Positions 1-6,461 of a stretch of DNA of 8,717 bases are shown here, piece by piece (position 1 is the stretch's first letter; each line of letters opens with the position of its first letter). A model generated the notes under the pieces. The model was given only the letters and a program-made list of their open reading frames with translations, was not told where the DNA came from and searched no databases. The position numbers and the translations under genes are program-made. The DNA is from Betaproteobacteria bacterium (lineage in GTDB: Bacteria > Pseudomonadota > Gammaproteobacteria > Burkholderiales > Usitatibacteraceae), in contig JAAOZZ010000256.1 of NCBI GenBank assembly GCA_012274175.1, forward strand, positions 1 through 8,717, given 5' to 3'.

Positions 1-1654
1 GCACCATCCCTTGCGCGACACCGCGGCCCTCGAGCGCCGCCACGGGGCGATCGAGGCGCTCGTGCATCCGGCCTCGCGCCTGCGGCACCCGCGCCTGAAG
101 GAGCTCTTCGCGCCCTGGTCCGACGTCGAGCGCATCACCGCGCCCGTGGCGCTGCGCACCGCGCGTCCGCGCGACCTGGCGGGGCTGCGCGACACGCTCG
201 CGACACTTCCCGCACTGCACGCAGCGCTCGCGGGGAGCGCCCAGCCGGGCCTCGAGGAAGCGGCCCAGGCGCTGCGTCCCGTGAAGGAATTGCACGAGCG
301 CCTCGCGCGTACGCTGCGCGACGAGCCCGCCGCGGTGATCCGCGAGGGCGGCGTGATCCGCGAGGGCTGGGACGTCGAGTTGGACGAGCTGCGCGCGATC
401 CAGGACGATTGCGGCTCCTTCCTGCTCGAGATGGAAGGCCGCGAGCGCGGCCGCACGGGCATTCCCAACCTGCGCGTCGAGTACAACCGCGTGCACGGCT
501 TCTTCATCGAGGTGACCCAGTCCCAGCTGGACAAGGTGCCGGTGGACTACAAGCGCCGGCAGACGATGAAGAACGCCGAGCGCTTCATCACGCCCGAGCT
601 GAAGGCCTTCGAGGACAAGGCGCTCGCCGCGGGCGAGCGTTCCCTCGCGCGCGAGAAAGCACTCTACGAGGAGCTCCTCGACGCGCTGAACGCGCACCTC
701 GCCCGCCTGCAGGAGATCGCCCACGCCGCCGCCGGCCTCGACGCCCTGGCGGCACTCGCCGCCTCCGCGGAGGCGCTCGCCCTCACGCGGCCCGCATTCA
801 CCGGCGAGGATCGCATCGAGATCTCGGAAGGCCGCCACCTCGTGGTCGAGAGCCAGGTCGACGCCTTCATCCCCAACGACGCGAGCCTCGGGCGCTCCCG
901 CCAGTTGCTGCTCATCACGGGCCCCAACATGGGAGGCAAGTCCACCTACATGCGCCAGGTGGCGCAGATCGCGCTCCTCGCCTCGTGCGGCAGCTTCGTG
1001 CCGGCGCGCTCCGCGGTCCTGGGACCCATCGACCGCATCTTCACCCGCATCGGCGCTTCCGACGACCTCGCGAGCGGGCGCTCGACGTTCATGGTGGAGA
1101 TGACCGAGGCCGCTTCCATCCTGAACAACGCTACCCCGCGCAGCCTCGTGCTCGTGGACGAGATCGGCCGTGGCACCTCCACCTTCGACGGCCTGGCGCT
1201 CGCCTACGCCATCGCGCGGCACCTGGCCGAGGTGGTGCGCTGCTACACGCTTTTCGCGACCCATTACTTCGAGCTCACGCAGCTGGCGGGCGCGCTGCCC
1301 AACGTGGCCAACGTGCACCTGGACGCCGTGGAGCATCGCGACCGCATCGTGTTCCTGCATCGCCTCGAGGGCGGCCCCGCCGACCGCTCCTACGGCATCC
1401 ACGTCGCGCACCTGGCGGGCATTCCGCGCGAGGTGGTGCGCGCCGCGCGCCGCCATATGGCCGAGCTCGAGCAGCAGCTGCGCCCCGAGGGCGCCCAGGC
1501 GGATCTGTTCGCCTCTCCCGCCGCGCCCGTCGAGGCACCGTCCGATCCCGCCCTCGAGGCGCTCGACGCGCTGGCACCCGACGGGATGTCGCCCCGGGAT
1601 GCGCTCGAGGCGCTCTACCGGCTGAAGCAGCTGCGGGATGATTCCACGCGCTGA
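1..1654 (+). CDS. mutS: DNA mismatch repair protein MutS (5'-truncated by window edge)
   Basis: ATPase that recognises mismatches and starts methyl-directed mismatch repair with MutL. The reading frame is open from position 2 (His-His-Pro-Leu-Arg-Asp, the start of the core/lever domain), so roughly the first 300 residues (mismatch-binding and connector domains) lie upstream. The TTG at 11 is therefore an internal Leu codon, not a start. Visible in order: the clamp-domain stretch with [19 protein letters not shown] at about 550-606; Walker [10 protein letters not shown] at 920-946; the [14 protein letters not shown] signature loop at about 1081-1122; Walker [14 protein letters not shown] with Asp-Glu at 1157-1162; and the ATHYFELT motif at about 1259-1282. 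Near the C-terminus, QADLF at 1496-1510 fits the beta-clamp-binding pentapeptide, and a final helix ([15 protein letters not shown]) matches the tetramerisation segment of E. coli MutS. All ATPase motifs are intact. The stop overlaps the next gene by 17 bases. Confidence 0.98.
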   Translation, partial: HHPLRDTAALERRHGAIEALVHPASRLRHPRLKELFAPWSDVERITAPVALRTARPRDLAGLRDTLATLPALHAALAGSAQPGLEEAAQALRPVKELHERLARTLRDEPAAVIREGGVIREGWDVELDELRAIQDDCGSFLLEMEGRERGRTGIPNLRVEYNRVHGFFIEVTQSQLDKVPVDYKRRQTMKNAERFITPELKAFEDKALAAGERSLAREKALYEELLDALNAHLARLQEIAHAAAGLDALAALAASAEALALTRPAFTGEDRIEISEGRHLVVESQVDAFIPNDASLGRSRQLLLITGPNMGGKSTYMRQVAQIALLASCGSFVPARSAVLGPIDRIFTRIGASDDLASGRSTFMVEMTEAASILNNATPRSLVLVDEIGRGTSTFDGLALAYAIARHLAEVVRCYTLFATHYFELTQLAGALPNVANVHLDAVEHRDRIVFLHRLEGGPADRSYGIHVAHLAGIPREVVRAARRHMAELEQQLRPEGAQADLFASPAAPVEAPSDPALEALDALAPDGMSPRDALEALYRLKQLRDDSTR

Positions 1655-2609
1655 AGCGCGCGCGGCATGGGCCGGCGCCGCGGCGCTCGTCTTGCTGCTG
1701 GCCGGTTGCGCGGCCCATCCCCTGGGAACCGAGGCCTTCGCCTTCGCCGTAACCGGAGATACACCATACAACGCCCGCGAAGAGCGGCGCTTCGCCGCGA
1801 TGCTGCGGGAGATGGACGCGCGCAGCCTCGCGTTCGTGATCCACGTGGGGGATTTCAAGTCGGGCTCCGCGCCGTGCACCGACGAGCTCTACCGCGAGCG
1901 CAGGTCGCAGTTCGATCGCTCCGCCCACCCTTTCATCCTCACCCCGGGGGACAACGACTGGACCGACTGCCGCCACGCAAGCCCGGCGCGCGACCCCCTC
2001 GAGCGCCTGGAGCGGCTGCGCGCGGTGTTCTTCGCCGACCGCTGGTCGCTAGGACGCGAGCCGATCGAGACGCAGGCCCAGTCGCGATGCATCGCGCCCC
2101 CGCTGCCCGGGTGCGGATGCGACGCGCACCCCGAGAATCGCATGTGGCTGCGCTCGCGCGTGCGCTTCGTGACGCTCAACGTTCCCGGCAGCCACAACAA
2201 CGTGGGTTTCGACGCCGCAAACGACCGCGAGGCGCGATGCCGCGACGAGGCCAACCGCCAGTGGCTGGAGCGCGCCGTGGGATCGAGCGAAGGCGACGGC
2301 ACGCGGGCACTCGTGATCGCGCTCCAGGCCGACCCGTGGGCGACGACGACGCCCGTCTACGAGGCCCTCCTCGCCCAGGTCGCCCGGGCCGCGGAGCACC
2401 TGGGCAAGCCGGTGCTCTTCGTGCATGGCGACTCCCACACCTACCGCCTCGACGCGCCGTTCTTCGACGCATCGGGCAGGACCATCGGCAATCTCACCCG
2501 GCTCGAGACTTTCGGCAGCCCGTTCGTGGGTTGGGTCGAGGTGAGCGTGGATCCGGACAACCCCCGCGTCTTCGGGTTCGAGCCGCACTTCTTCGCGCTC
2601 GTTCCGTAG
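1638..2609 (+). CDS. Lipoprotein of the calcineurin-like metallophosphoesterase family
   Basis: A 323-residue protein with a type II signal peptide: basic N-terminus, hydrophobic run at about 12-22, lipobox LAGC with Cys24. It should be a lipid-anchored periplasmic protein. The rest carries the metallophosphoesterase motif ladder in divergent form: GDTPY (Asp41), HVGDFKSG (Asp72), PGDNDW (Asn106) and HGDSHTY (His263, His267), which would bind two metal ions and hydrolyse a phosphoester of unknown identity. The motif that usually supplies another metal-binding His reads LQADP (230-233), so that ligand may be replaced. The mature part has six more cysteines (80, 111, 151, 159, 161, 201), suggesting disulfides. 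The ATG at 1638 is chosen because it gives a complete signal peptide. It lies inside mutS and has no good Shine-Dalgarno, which points to coupling with mutS translation. Fold and export are well supported; the substrate is unknown. Confidence 0.88.
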   Translation: MIPRAEARAAWAGAAALVLLLAGCAAHPLGTEAFAFAVTGDTPYNAREERRFAAMLREMDARSLAFVIHVGDFKSGSAPCTDELYRERRSQFDRSAHPFILTPGDNDWTDCRHASPARDPLERLERLRAVFFADRWSLGREPIETQAQSRCIAPPLPGCGCDAHPENRMWLRSRVRFVTLNVPGSHNNVGFDAANDREARCRDEANRQWLERAVGSSEGDGTRALVIALQADPWATTTPVYEALLAQVARAAEHLGKPVLFVHGDSHTYRLDAPFFDASGRTIGNLTRLETFGSPFVGWVEVSVDPDNPRVFGFEPHFFALVP

Positions 2610-2629
2610 GCGCTGCGCCTTGCGAACCG

Positions 2630-3115
2630 TCAGTGGGTGTGGATGCCCAGCTCGCCGTGGACGTGGCCGTGGGTCATCTCGTCCCGGGTGGCCGCGCGCA
2701 CGTCCTTCACCGAGCCGCGGAAGAGGAGCCTCTCCCCCGCGAGCGGGTGGTTGCCGTCGACCACCACCGTGTCCGGCGTGATGTCGGTGACGGTGTAGAT
2801 GAGGGCCTCGTCCTCCCGGTCGCCGGGCACGCCCTCGAAGCGCATGCCGACCTCGATCTCCTCGGGGAAGCGTTCCCGCGGCTCGACGCGCAGCAGTTCG
2901 GCGTCGTACTCGCCGAAGGCATCGTCGGGCTCGAGCGTGACGCTCACCACTTCGCCCACCTGCTTGCCCGCGAGCGCCTCTTCCACCTTGGGGAAGATCT
3001 CGCCGTAACCGCCGTGCAGGTAGGCGAGCTCGGCGCCTTCGTCCTCGATGCTCCGGCCGTCGCCGTCGTGCAGCTCGTAGGCGAGGGTCACGACCGTGCC
3101 CGCGTCAATTCGCAT
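2630..3115 (-). CDS. slyD: FKBP-type peptidyl-prolyl cis-trans isomerase, SlyD type
   Basis: Cytosolic prolyl isomerase and chaperone; family members also bind nickel and support hydrogenase maturation. The 161-residue protein opens with an FKBP strand (VVTLAYEL), followed by AYLHGGYGEIFPKVEEAL (31-48), the 'insert-in-flap' chaperone domain (about 65-125), and DGNHPLAGERLLF (120-132), which returns to the FKBP fold as in E. coli SlyD. The C-terminus has only five histidines (149, 151, 153, 159, 161) and no cysteine, whereas the long His/Cys tail of E. coli SlyD brings that protein to 196 residues. I chose the ATG at 3115, not the in-frame upstream one, because MRIDAGTVVTL is where the family starts. 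The start overlaps the bcp stop by 11 bases and has no clear ribosome site, so translation is probably coupled. It converges on the phosphoesterase gene with 20 bases between. Confidence 0.95.
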   Translation of the reverse strand: MRIDAGTVVTLAYELHDGDGRSIEDEGAELAYLHGGYGEIFPKVEEALAGKQVGEVVSVTLEPDDAFGEYDAELLRVEPRERFPEEIEVGMRFEGVPGDREDEALIYTVTDITPDTVVVDGNHPLAGERLLFRGSVKDVRAATRDEMTHGHVHGELGIHTH

Positions 3116-3584
3116 GGCCGTTGAGCGTCTTGCAGACCTTGAGCACCTCGTTGGCATGGGCGCGGGGGCTCACGTCCTGCAGGATGTGGCGCACCACGCC
3201 CTTCTTGTCGATCACGAACGTCGAGCGCAACAGGCACGACTTGGGGTGCCCGTCGACGATCTTCTCCTGGATCACCTCGTAGAGGCGGCAGACTTCCTCC
3301 TCGGTGTCGGCCAGCAGCTGCACCGTGAGCCCGTGCTCGTCGCGGAACGCCTGGTGCGAGAGCACGTCGTCGCGGGAAACGCCGAAGACCACGGTGTCGA
3401 GCTTGGCGAACTCGTCCTCGCGATCGCTGAAGCCGATGGCCTGCAGCGTGCAGCCGGGCGTGCCGTCCCGTGGATAGAAATAGAGGACGACGTTCTTCTT
3501 CCCGCGGTAGCTGGAGAGATCCATCATCTCCATGCTGGCATCGGGAAGGGTGAATGACGGAGCCGGTTCGCCTACGTGTAGCAT
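3105..3584 (-). CDS. bcp: Thioredoxin-dependent peroxiredoxin, Bcp/PrxQ family
   Basis: Thiol peroxidase that reduces hydrogen peroxide and organic hydroperoxides in the cytosol. The 159 residues span one AhpC/TSA-type thioredoxin fold, the usual Bcp length. The active-site segment YPRDGTPGCTLQA contains the peroxidatic Cys45 with the conserved Thr42 and Pro43; Arg120 in LLRSTFVID is in the position of the conserved active-site arginine. The resolving cysteine found at position 50 in E. coli Bcp is Ile here. Cys99, Cys117 and Cys151 remain, so the enzyme is either 1-Cys or uses another resolving residue. The ATG at 3584 matches the family N-terminus (LHVGEPAPSF), with AGGT four bases upstream as a weak ribosome site. 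It is the first gene of a bcp-slyD pair and diverges from roxA. Confidence 0.95.
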   Translation of the reverse strand: MLHVGEPAPSFTLPDASMEMMDLSSYRGKKNVVLYFYPRDGTPGCTLQAIGFSDREDEFAKLDTVVFGVSRDDVLSHQAFRDEHGLTVQLLADTEEEVCRLYEVIQEKIVDGHPKSCLLRSTFVIDKKGVVRHILQDVSPRAHANEVLKVCKTLNGHAN

Positions 3585-3599
3585 GGCACCTGCAATCGC

Positions 3600-3620
3600 T
3601 CGACGGTCGAATCGATTCTA
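3600..3620 (-). promoter_or_regulatory. Candidate bcp promoter -10 with adjacent palindromes
   Basis: On the minus strand TAGAAT (3620-3615) differs from TATAAT at one base and lies 31 bases before the bcp ATG. No good -35 is visible: TTGCGC about 15 bases upstream is poor. Overlapping it is a 10-base perfect palindrome GAATCGATTC (3609-3618), abutting an 11-base palindrome TCGAC-G-GTCGA (3600-3610). This is the only space between the divergent bcp and roxA genes, so an operator is possible. The palindromes are short enough to be chance, and neither matches an OxyR or LexA consensus that I know. Confidence 0.35.
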
Positions 3621-3633
3621 GCCCATTTTGACG

Positions 3634-4764
3634 ATGCGCAAGCACCTCGGTACGCTCGACCCGGCGGGCTTCATGGGACGCTACTGGCAACGCGAGCCGC
3701 TGCTCCTGCGCGGTGCGTTCCCGGGTTTTCGCGATCCGCTCTCGCCGCGCGAAGTGCTCGCCCTCGCCACCTCCCCCGAGGCGAGCGCGCGATTGGTGCG
3801 CCATCGCGCATCCCGCTGGAGCGTGGAGCACGGGCCGTTTTCCGCAGCGCGCTTCAAGCAACTTCCACGCCGCGACTGGACCGTGCTGGTGCAGGACACG
3901 AACCACTTCTCGCCCCGCGCGGACGCGCTGCTCGCGGCCTTCGACTTCATCCCCCACGCCCGCATCGACGACGTGATGGTGAGTTACGCGGTGCCCGGCG
4001 GCAGCGTCGGTCCCCACGTGGATTCCTACGACGTCTTCCTGCTGCAAGGCCAGGGCAAGCGGCGCTGGCAGCTGTCGCGCCAGGAGGACCACGCCTTCAT
4101 TCCGGGACTGGACCTGCGCATCCTCGAGCGCTTCGAGCCGCAGTCCGAGTGGGTGCTCGAGGCGGGCGACATGCTCTACCTGCCGCCGGGCGTCGCGCAC
4201 CATGGCGTGGCGGAATCGGAATGCCTCACCTGGTCGATCGGATTCCGCGCCCCCAGCGACCGCGAGCTCGTGACGGGCTTCCTCGACTTCCTGCACGAGA
4301 AGCTCGAGCCCGCGGGACACTACGCGGATCCGGGCGCGTCCCCGGCCCGCCATCCGGGCGAGGTCCCCGCCGCGCTCGAAGCGCACGTGGAGAGGGTCCT
4401 CGACGCAATCCGCTGGACTCCCGAGCAGGCGCGGGAATTCACGGGACGCTACCTGTCGGAGCCCAAGGCGAGCGTGTACTTCACGCCGCCGCGCAAGCCG
4501 CTTTCGCGGCGCCGGTTCGCGCAAGTCGCCGCGGCGCGCGGCCTTGCTCTCGATCCGCGCGCGCGGCTGCTTTTTTCTGGCACGATGTTCTTCGTGAACG
4601 GCGAGACGGTGCTCGCCGCGGCGGGCGCGCGATCGACGCTGCGACGGCTCGCCGATGAACGCCGCCTCGCCGCGCCGGTGAAGGCGGGCGCGCCGTTCTG
4701 GGATACGGCGCACGCCTGGTACCTGCAGGGCTTCGTGCAAATCGAAGGGGAGGAAGAGCAATGA
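3634..4764 (+). CDS. roxA: JmjC/cupin 2-oxoglutarate oxygenase, RoxA (YcfD)-type ribosomal protein L16 arginine hydroxylase
   Basis: Fe(II)/2-oxoglutarate-dependent oxygenase. E. coli RoxA hydroxylates an arginine of ribosomal protein L16, and I infer the same role here. The 376 residues (E. coli 373) align throughout. The N-terminus has FMGRYWQREPLLLRGAF; HGPFSAARF and WTVLVQDTNHF follow; then RIDDVMVSYAVPGGSVGPH. The iron ligands are visible as His128 and Asp130 (GPHVDSYDVF) and His189 (PPGVAHHG). Arg143 in GQGKRRW matches the 2-oxoglutarate-binding arginine of RoxA. SIGFRAPSDREL closes the cupin, followed by the helical dimerisation region and a C-terminal winged-helix-like part. The start could be TTG 3628 or ATG 3634; I prefer the ATG, but neither has a Shine-Dalgarno, so a leaderless or weakly translated message is possible. 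The stop overlaps the next ATG as ATGA. Confidence 0.9.
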   Translation: MRKHLGTLDPAGFMGRYWQREPLLLRGAFPGFRDPLSPREVLALATSPEASARLVRHRASRWSVEHGPFSAARFKQLPRRDWTVLVQDTNHFSPRADALLAAFDFIPHARIDDVMVSYAVPGGSVGPHVDSYDVFLLQGQGKRRWQLSRQEDHAFIPGLDLRILERFEPQSEWVLEAGDMLYLPPGVAHHGVAESECLTWSIGFRAPSDRELVTGFLDFLHEKLEPAGHYADPGASPARHPGEVPAALEAHVERVLDAIRWTPEQAREFTGRYLSEPKASVYFTPPRKPLSRRRFAQVAAARGLALDPRARLLFSGTMFFVNGETVLAAAGARSTLRRLADERRLAAPVKAGAPFWDTAHAWYLQGFVQIEGEEEQ

Positions 4765-5267
4765 GCGAGTGGCCCGACAAGCCGCCCAAGCCCGTCTACC
4801 GGCCGATCTTCGGCACCGGGGATTCCCTCGCCGCCATCGCGGAGGTGGTCGCCGCGGCCGAGCGCACCCTGCGCGTGTTCGACGTGTCGCTTTCCAACCG
4901 CGGCTTCAACTCGCCCGCCCTCGCCGAGAAGCTGCGCGAGTTCCTCGTGGCCGGGCGCGCGCACCGCCTGCTCATCGCGCTGCACGAGACCGATGGGCTC
5001 GAGCGCGAATGCCCGAGGCTGCTGGCGCTCCTGCGCCAGTTCCCGATGTCCATCGAGATCCACCGCACGCTCGCCCAGGCGCGCAACGCCAACGATCCCT
5101 TCGTGGTGGCCGACGACCACAGCGTGTGGCACCAGAAGCATTACGAGCAGCCGCGCGCGATTGTTGCACTGCACTCGCCCCCGGACGCGCTGCCCATCGT
5201 GCAGCGCTTCGACGAGATCTGGGATCTCTCGGAGCCCGCGGTTTCCGCGACCACGCTGGGGCTGTGA
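4761..5267 (+). CDS. Uncharacterised protein with a degenerate phospholipase-D-like fold, coupled to roxA
   Basis: A 168-residue cytosolic protein with no signal peptide or membrane segment. Its pattern resembles half of a phospholipase D superfamily unit: a helix 'SLAAIAEVVAAAERTLRVFDVSL' in outline (22-44), LLIALHETDG (70-79), IEIHRTLAQARNANDPFVVADDHSVWHQKHYEQPRA in outline (98-133), and a closing FDEIWDLSEP (150-159). At the place of the catalytic HxKxxxxD motif it has His124-Gln-Lys126, but position 131 is Pro, not Asp, and there is only one copy, so nuclease or lipase activity is doubtful. I believe homologues are annotated as a domain of unknown function (DUF7931, from memory). A strong GGAGGA (4749-4754) sits six bases before the ATG, and the ATGA overlap couples it to roxA. 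A role with RoxA or ribosomes is inference from position only. Confidence 0.82.
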   Translation: MSEWPDKPPKPVYRPIFGTGDSLAAIAEVVAAAERTLRVFDVSLSNRGFNSPALAEKLREFLVAGRAHRLLIALHETDGLERECPRLLALLRQFPMSIEIHRTLAQARNANDPFVVADDHSVWHQKHYEQPRAIVALHSPPDALPIVQRFDEIWDLSEPAVSATTLGL

Positions 5268-5286
5268 ACGCGCCGTCCGAATCCGA

Positions 5287-5292
5287 TATAAT
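5287..5292 (+). promoter_or_regulatory. -10 box (TATAAT) of the small lipoprotein gene
   Basis: A perfect TATAAT lies 20 bases after the preceding stop codon, inside a short AT-richer patch of a G+C-rich region. The sequence one helical spacing upstream (around 5263-5268, TGTGAA) is only a weak -35 match. A start near 5299 would give a leader of just under 100 bases before the ATG at 5397. It shows that the small lipoprotein is probably transcribed independently of roxA. Confidence 0.6.
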
Positions 5293-5296
5293 TCGT

Positions 5297-5360
5297 GGTT
5301 GGCCAAACCGCCGGGTCCTAGTTGTTGCGTTGCAGCACGCGGTTCGGCCAATGCCGAACC
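5297..5360 (+). promoter_or_regulatory. Structured 5' leader with a perfect 8-bp hairpin and a related upstream element
   Basis: GGTTCGGC (5341-5348), loop CAAT, and GCCGAACC (5353-5360) form a perfect 8-base-pair, four-base-loop hairpin. An imperfect relative, GGTTGGCCAAACCG (5297-5310), lies at the expected transcription start and can form a 4-bp stem. CCAAACC of the first could pair with GGTTCGG of the second with one mismatch, so two alternative folds are conceivable. There is no U-tract after the hairpin, so it is not an intrinsic terminator. I do not recognise a known riboswitch or small RNA here. Confidence 0.5.
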
Positions 5361-5396
5361 CCCCGAAAGCCAACATCGACCGAAGGAATCCAAACA

Positions 5397-5609
5397 ATGA
5401 AACCGTATATCCTCGCCGCCGTGCTCGCGGCGGGCCTGGTTGCCTGCAGCAAAGAACCCGCACCTGCCCCGGCTCCGCCTCCCGTCGCCGCTCCTGCCGC
5501 TCCCGCGACGCCGGCCCCGGCTGACGCCGCCAAGCCGGCCGATACCGCGCCGCCCGCCGATGCCGCCAAGCCCGCGGAGACGAAGCCGGACGAGCCCGCC
5601 AAGAAGTAA
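5397..5609 (+). CDS. Small Ala/Pro-rich lipoprotein, function unknown
   Basis: A 70-residue protein. Residues 1-16 form a signal peptide (MKPYILAAVLAAGLVA) ending in a lipobox with Cys17, so the mature form is a lipid-anchored peptide of 54 residues. Nearly all of it is Ala, Pro, Lys, Asp and Glu, with PAPAPAPPP early and a 12-residue unit (PADAAKPADTAP / PADAAKPAETKP, residues 41-64) in tandem; it ends in Lys-Lys. Such a chain should be extended and unfolded, like a tether in the periplasm, with no enzymatic domain. The ATG is chosen for the signal peptide and for AAGGA (5383-5387) nine bases upstream, a good ribosome site. It has its own promoter box and terminator, so it is a monocistronic unit. 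I do not recognise a named family. Confidence 0.85.
   Translation: MKPYILAAVLAAGLVACSKEPAPAPAPPPVAAPAAPATPAPADAAKPADTAPPADAAKPAETKPDEPAKK
5517..5588 (+). repeat. Imperfect 36-bp tandem repeat inside the small lipoprotein gene
   Basis: Two in-frame copies (5517-5552 and 5553-5588) encode PADAAKPADTAP and PADAAKPAETKP. The copies differ mainly at third positions and at the end of the second unit, so the duplication is not recent. Confidence 0.6.
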
Positions 5610-5626
5610 CGCGGCTCCGCACCAGG

Positions 5627-5658
5627 AAAAAAGCCGGCCTCGGGCCGGCTTTTTCTTT
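5627..5658. terminator. Bidirectional intrinsic terminator
   Basis: GCCGGCC (5633-5639), loop TCG, and GGCCGGC (5643-5649) form a perfect 7-bp G+C stem. On the plus strand it is followed by TTTTTCTTT (5650-5658); on the minus strand by six T (complement of A5632-A5627). The A and T tracts also pair, lengthening the stem. It lies between the plus-strand lipoprotein gene (stop 5609) and the minus-strand hydrolase gene (stop 5700) and can end both transcripts. Confidence 0.93.
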
Positions 5659-5699
5659 GGAGGACGGGAGCTGCGTTCGGACGGCCCTCCGGAGGCGCC

Positions 5700-6461
5700 C
5701 TAGAGGTCGCGCCAGGCGAATCCATCCTCCTGGGAAGCCACGCCGATCCACGAGGGCTCGCAGCCCACGGCGGCGGAAAGCGCGGCCACGGCGAGCTCCG
5801 GGCGATTGTTCTGCTGCGAGAGGTGCGCGGCGATGAGATGCCGCAACCCCGGGCGCTCCAGGCCCGCGACCAGTCCCGCCGCGGTCCGGTTGTCGAGGTG
5901 TCCGAAGCGCCCGGCGATGCGGTGCTTGAGGGCCGGGGGATAATTCCCTCCCATCAGCATCTCGAGGTCGTGGTTGCACTCGATCACGAGCCCGTGGCAT
6001 CCGCAGAGCTTCTCGTGCACGTGGGAGGTGGGCGTGCCCAGGTCCGTGAGCACGCCCAGGCGCGAGGCGCCGTCGGAGAACACGAACTGCACCGGCTCGC
6101 GCGCGTCGTGCGGCACGGGAAAGGGCTCGACCGCAATCGCGTCGATGGCGAAGGGCGCGTGGGAGTCGATGCAGCGCACGAGCACCGCGGGAAAATCCTC
6201 GGGCAGCCATTGCGCCGTGCCCCGGGTGAGGTACACGGGAATCCCGTAGCGCCTGGCGAAGCGCGCCACGCCGCCCAGGTGGTCTTCGTGCTCGTGGGTG
6301 ACCACGACCGCGGTGATGTCGGAAGGCGCGAGCCCCGCGCGCCCGAGCCGCGCCTTGGTCGAGGCGAGCGTGAAGCCGCAGTCCATCATGACGCGGGTCG
6401 TGCCGTTCTCCACGACGAGCCCGTTACCCGAGCTGCCGCTGCCCAGGGACGCGAAGCGCAC
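5700..6461 (-). CDS. MBL-fold metallo-hydrolase, WalJ/YycJ-like
   Basis: A 253-residue cytosolic metallo-beta-lactamase-fold protein. The N-terminus RFASLGSGSSGN is typical of the YycJ/WalJ group (putative nucleases or phosphodiesterases). Metal-binding residues are visible: THEHEDH (His56, His58, Asp60, His61), Pro-His118-Asp119, Asp140 in LTDLG, and the late motifs GHLDN (His188) and HLSQQNN (His213). The HLSxxNN ending is characteristic of this group; it is not a beta-lactamase. Reported roles of relatives include DNA-repair-linked 5' exonuclease activity and cell-wall control, but the substrate here is not determined. The start is GTG at 6461, directly after the bamC stop (0 bases between) with only a weak ribosome site (AAGTAA), so it probably depends on translation of bamC. 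It is the last gene of the dapA operon, ended by the terminator at 5627-5658. Confidence 0.93.
   Translation of the reverse strand: MRFASLGSGSSGNGLVVENGTTRVMMDCGFTLASTKARLGRAGLAPSDITAVVVTHEHEDHLGGVARFARRYGIPVYLTRGTAQWLPEDFPAVLVRCIDSHAPFAIDAIAVEPFPVPHDAREPVQFVFSDGASRLGVLTDLGTPTSHVHEKLCGCHGLVIECNHDLEMLMGGNYPPALKHRIAGRFGHLDNRTAAGLVAGLERPGLRHLIAAHLSQQNNRPELAVAALSAAVGCEPSWIGVASQEDGFAWRDL

Noticed and set aside
409..1641. A 410-codon alternative frame within mutS
   Set aside because: MutS motifs are continuous in the other frame; this product is Arg/Pro-rich shadow sequence.
2610..2629. A terminator in the 20-base gap between the convergent phosphoesterase and slyD genes
   Set aside because: There is no stem followed by a T-tract; termination must occur inside the opposing gene or by another mechanism.
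3088..4761. A 557-codon open frame antisense to roxA, extending past the bcp end
   Set aside because: It covers roxA and bcp on the opposite strand and its protein is Arg/Ala/His-rich low complexity without motifs. Long antisense frames are expected in G+C-rich coding DNA.
5322..5396. An N-terminal extension of the small lipoprotein from TTG 5322
   Set aside because: It would bury the signal peptide and bypass the good ribosome site; the ATG at 5397 fits both.
5686..5695. Palindrome CCTCCGGAGG next to the hydrolase stop
   Set aside because: It is a loopless G+C-rich 10-mer, common by chance at this composition, and the strong terminator nearby already explains transcript ends.
4972..6210. 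A 412-codon minus-strand frame crossing the intergenic region and the small lipoprotein
   Set aside because: It runs through the promoter box and the bidirectional terminator and is a shifted frame of the hydrolase gene at one end.
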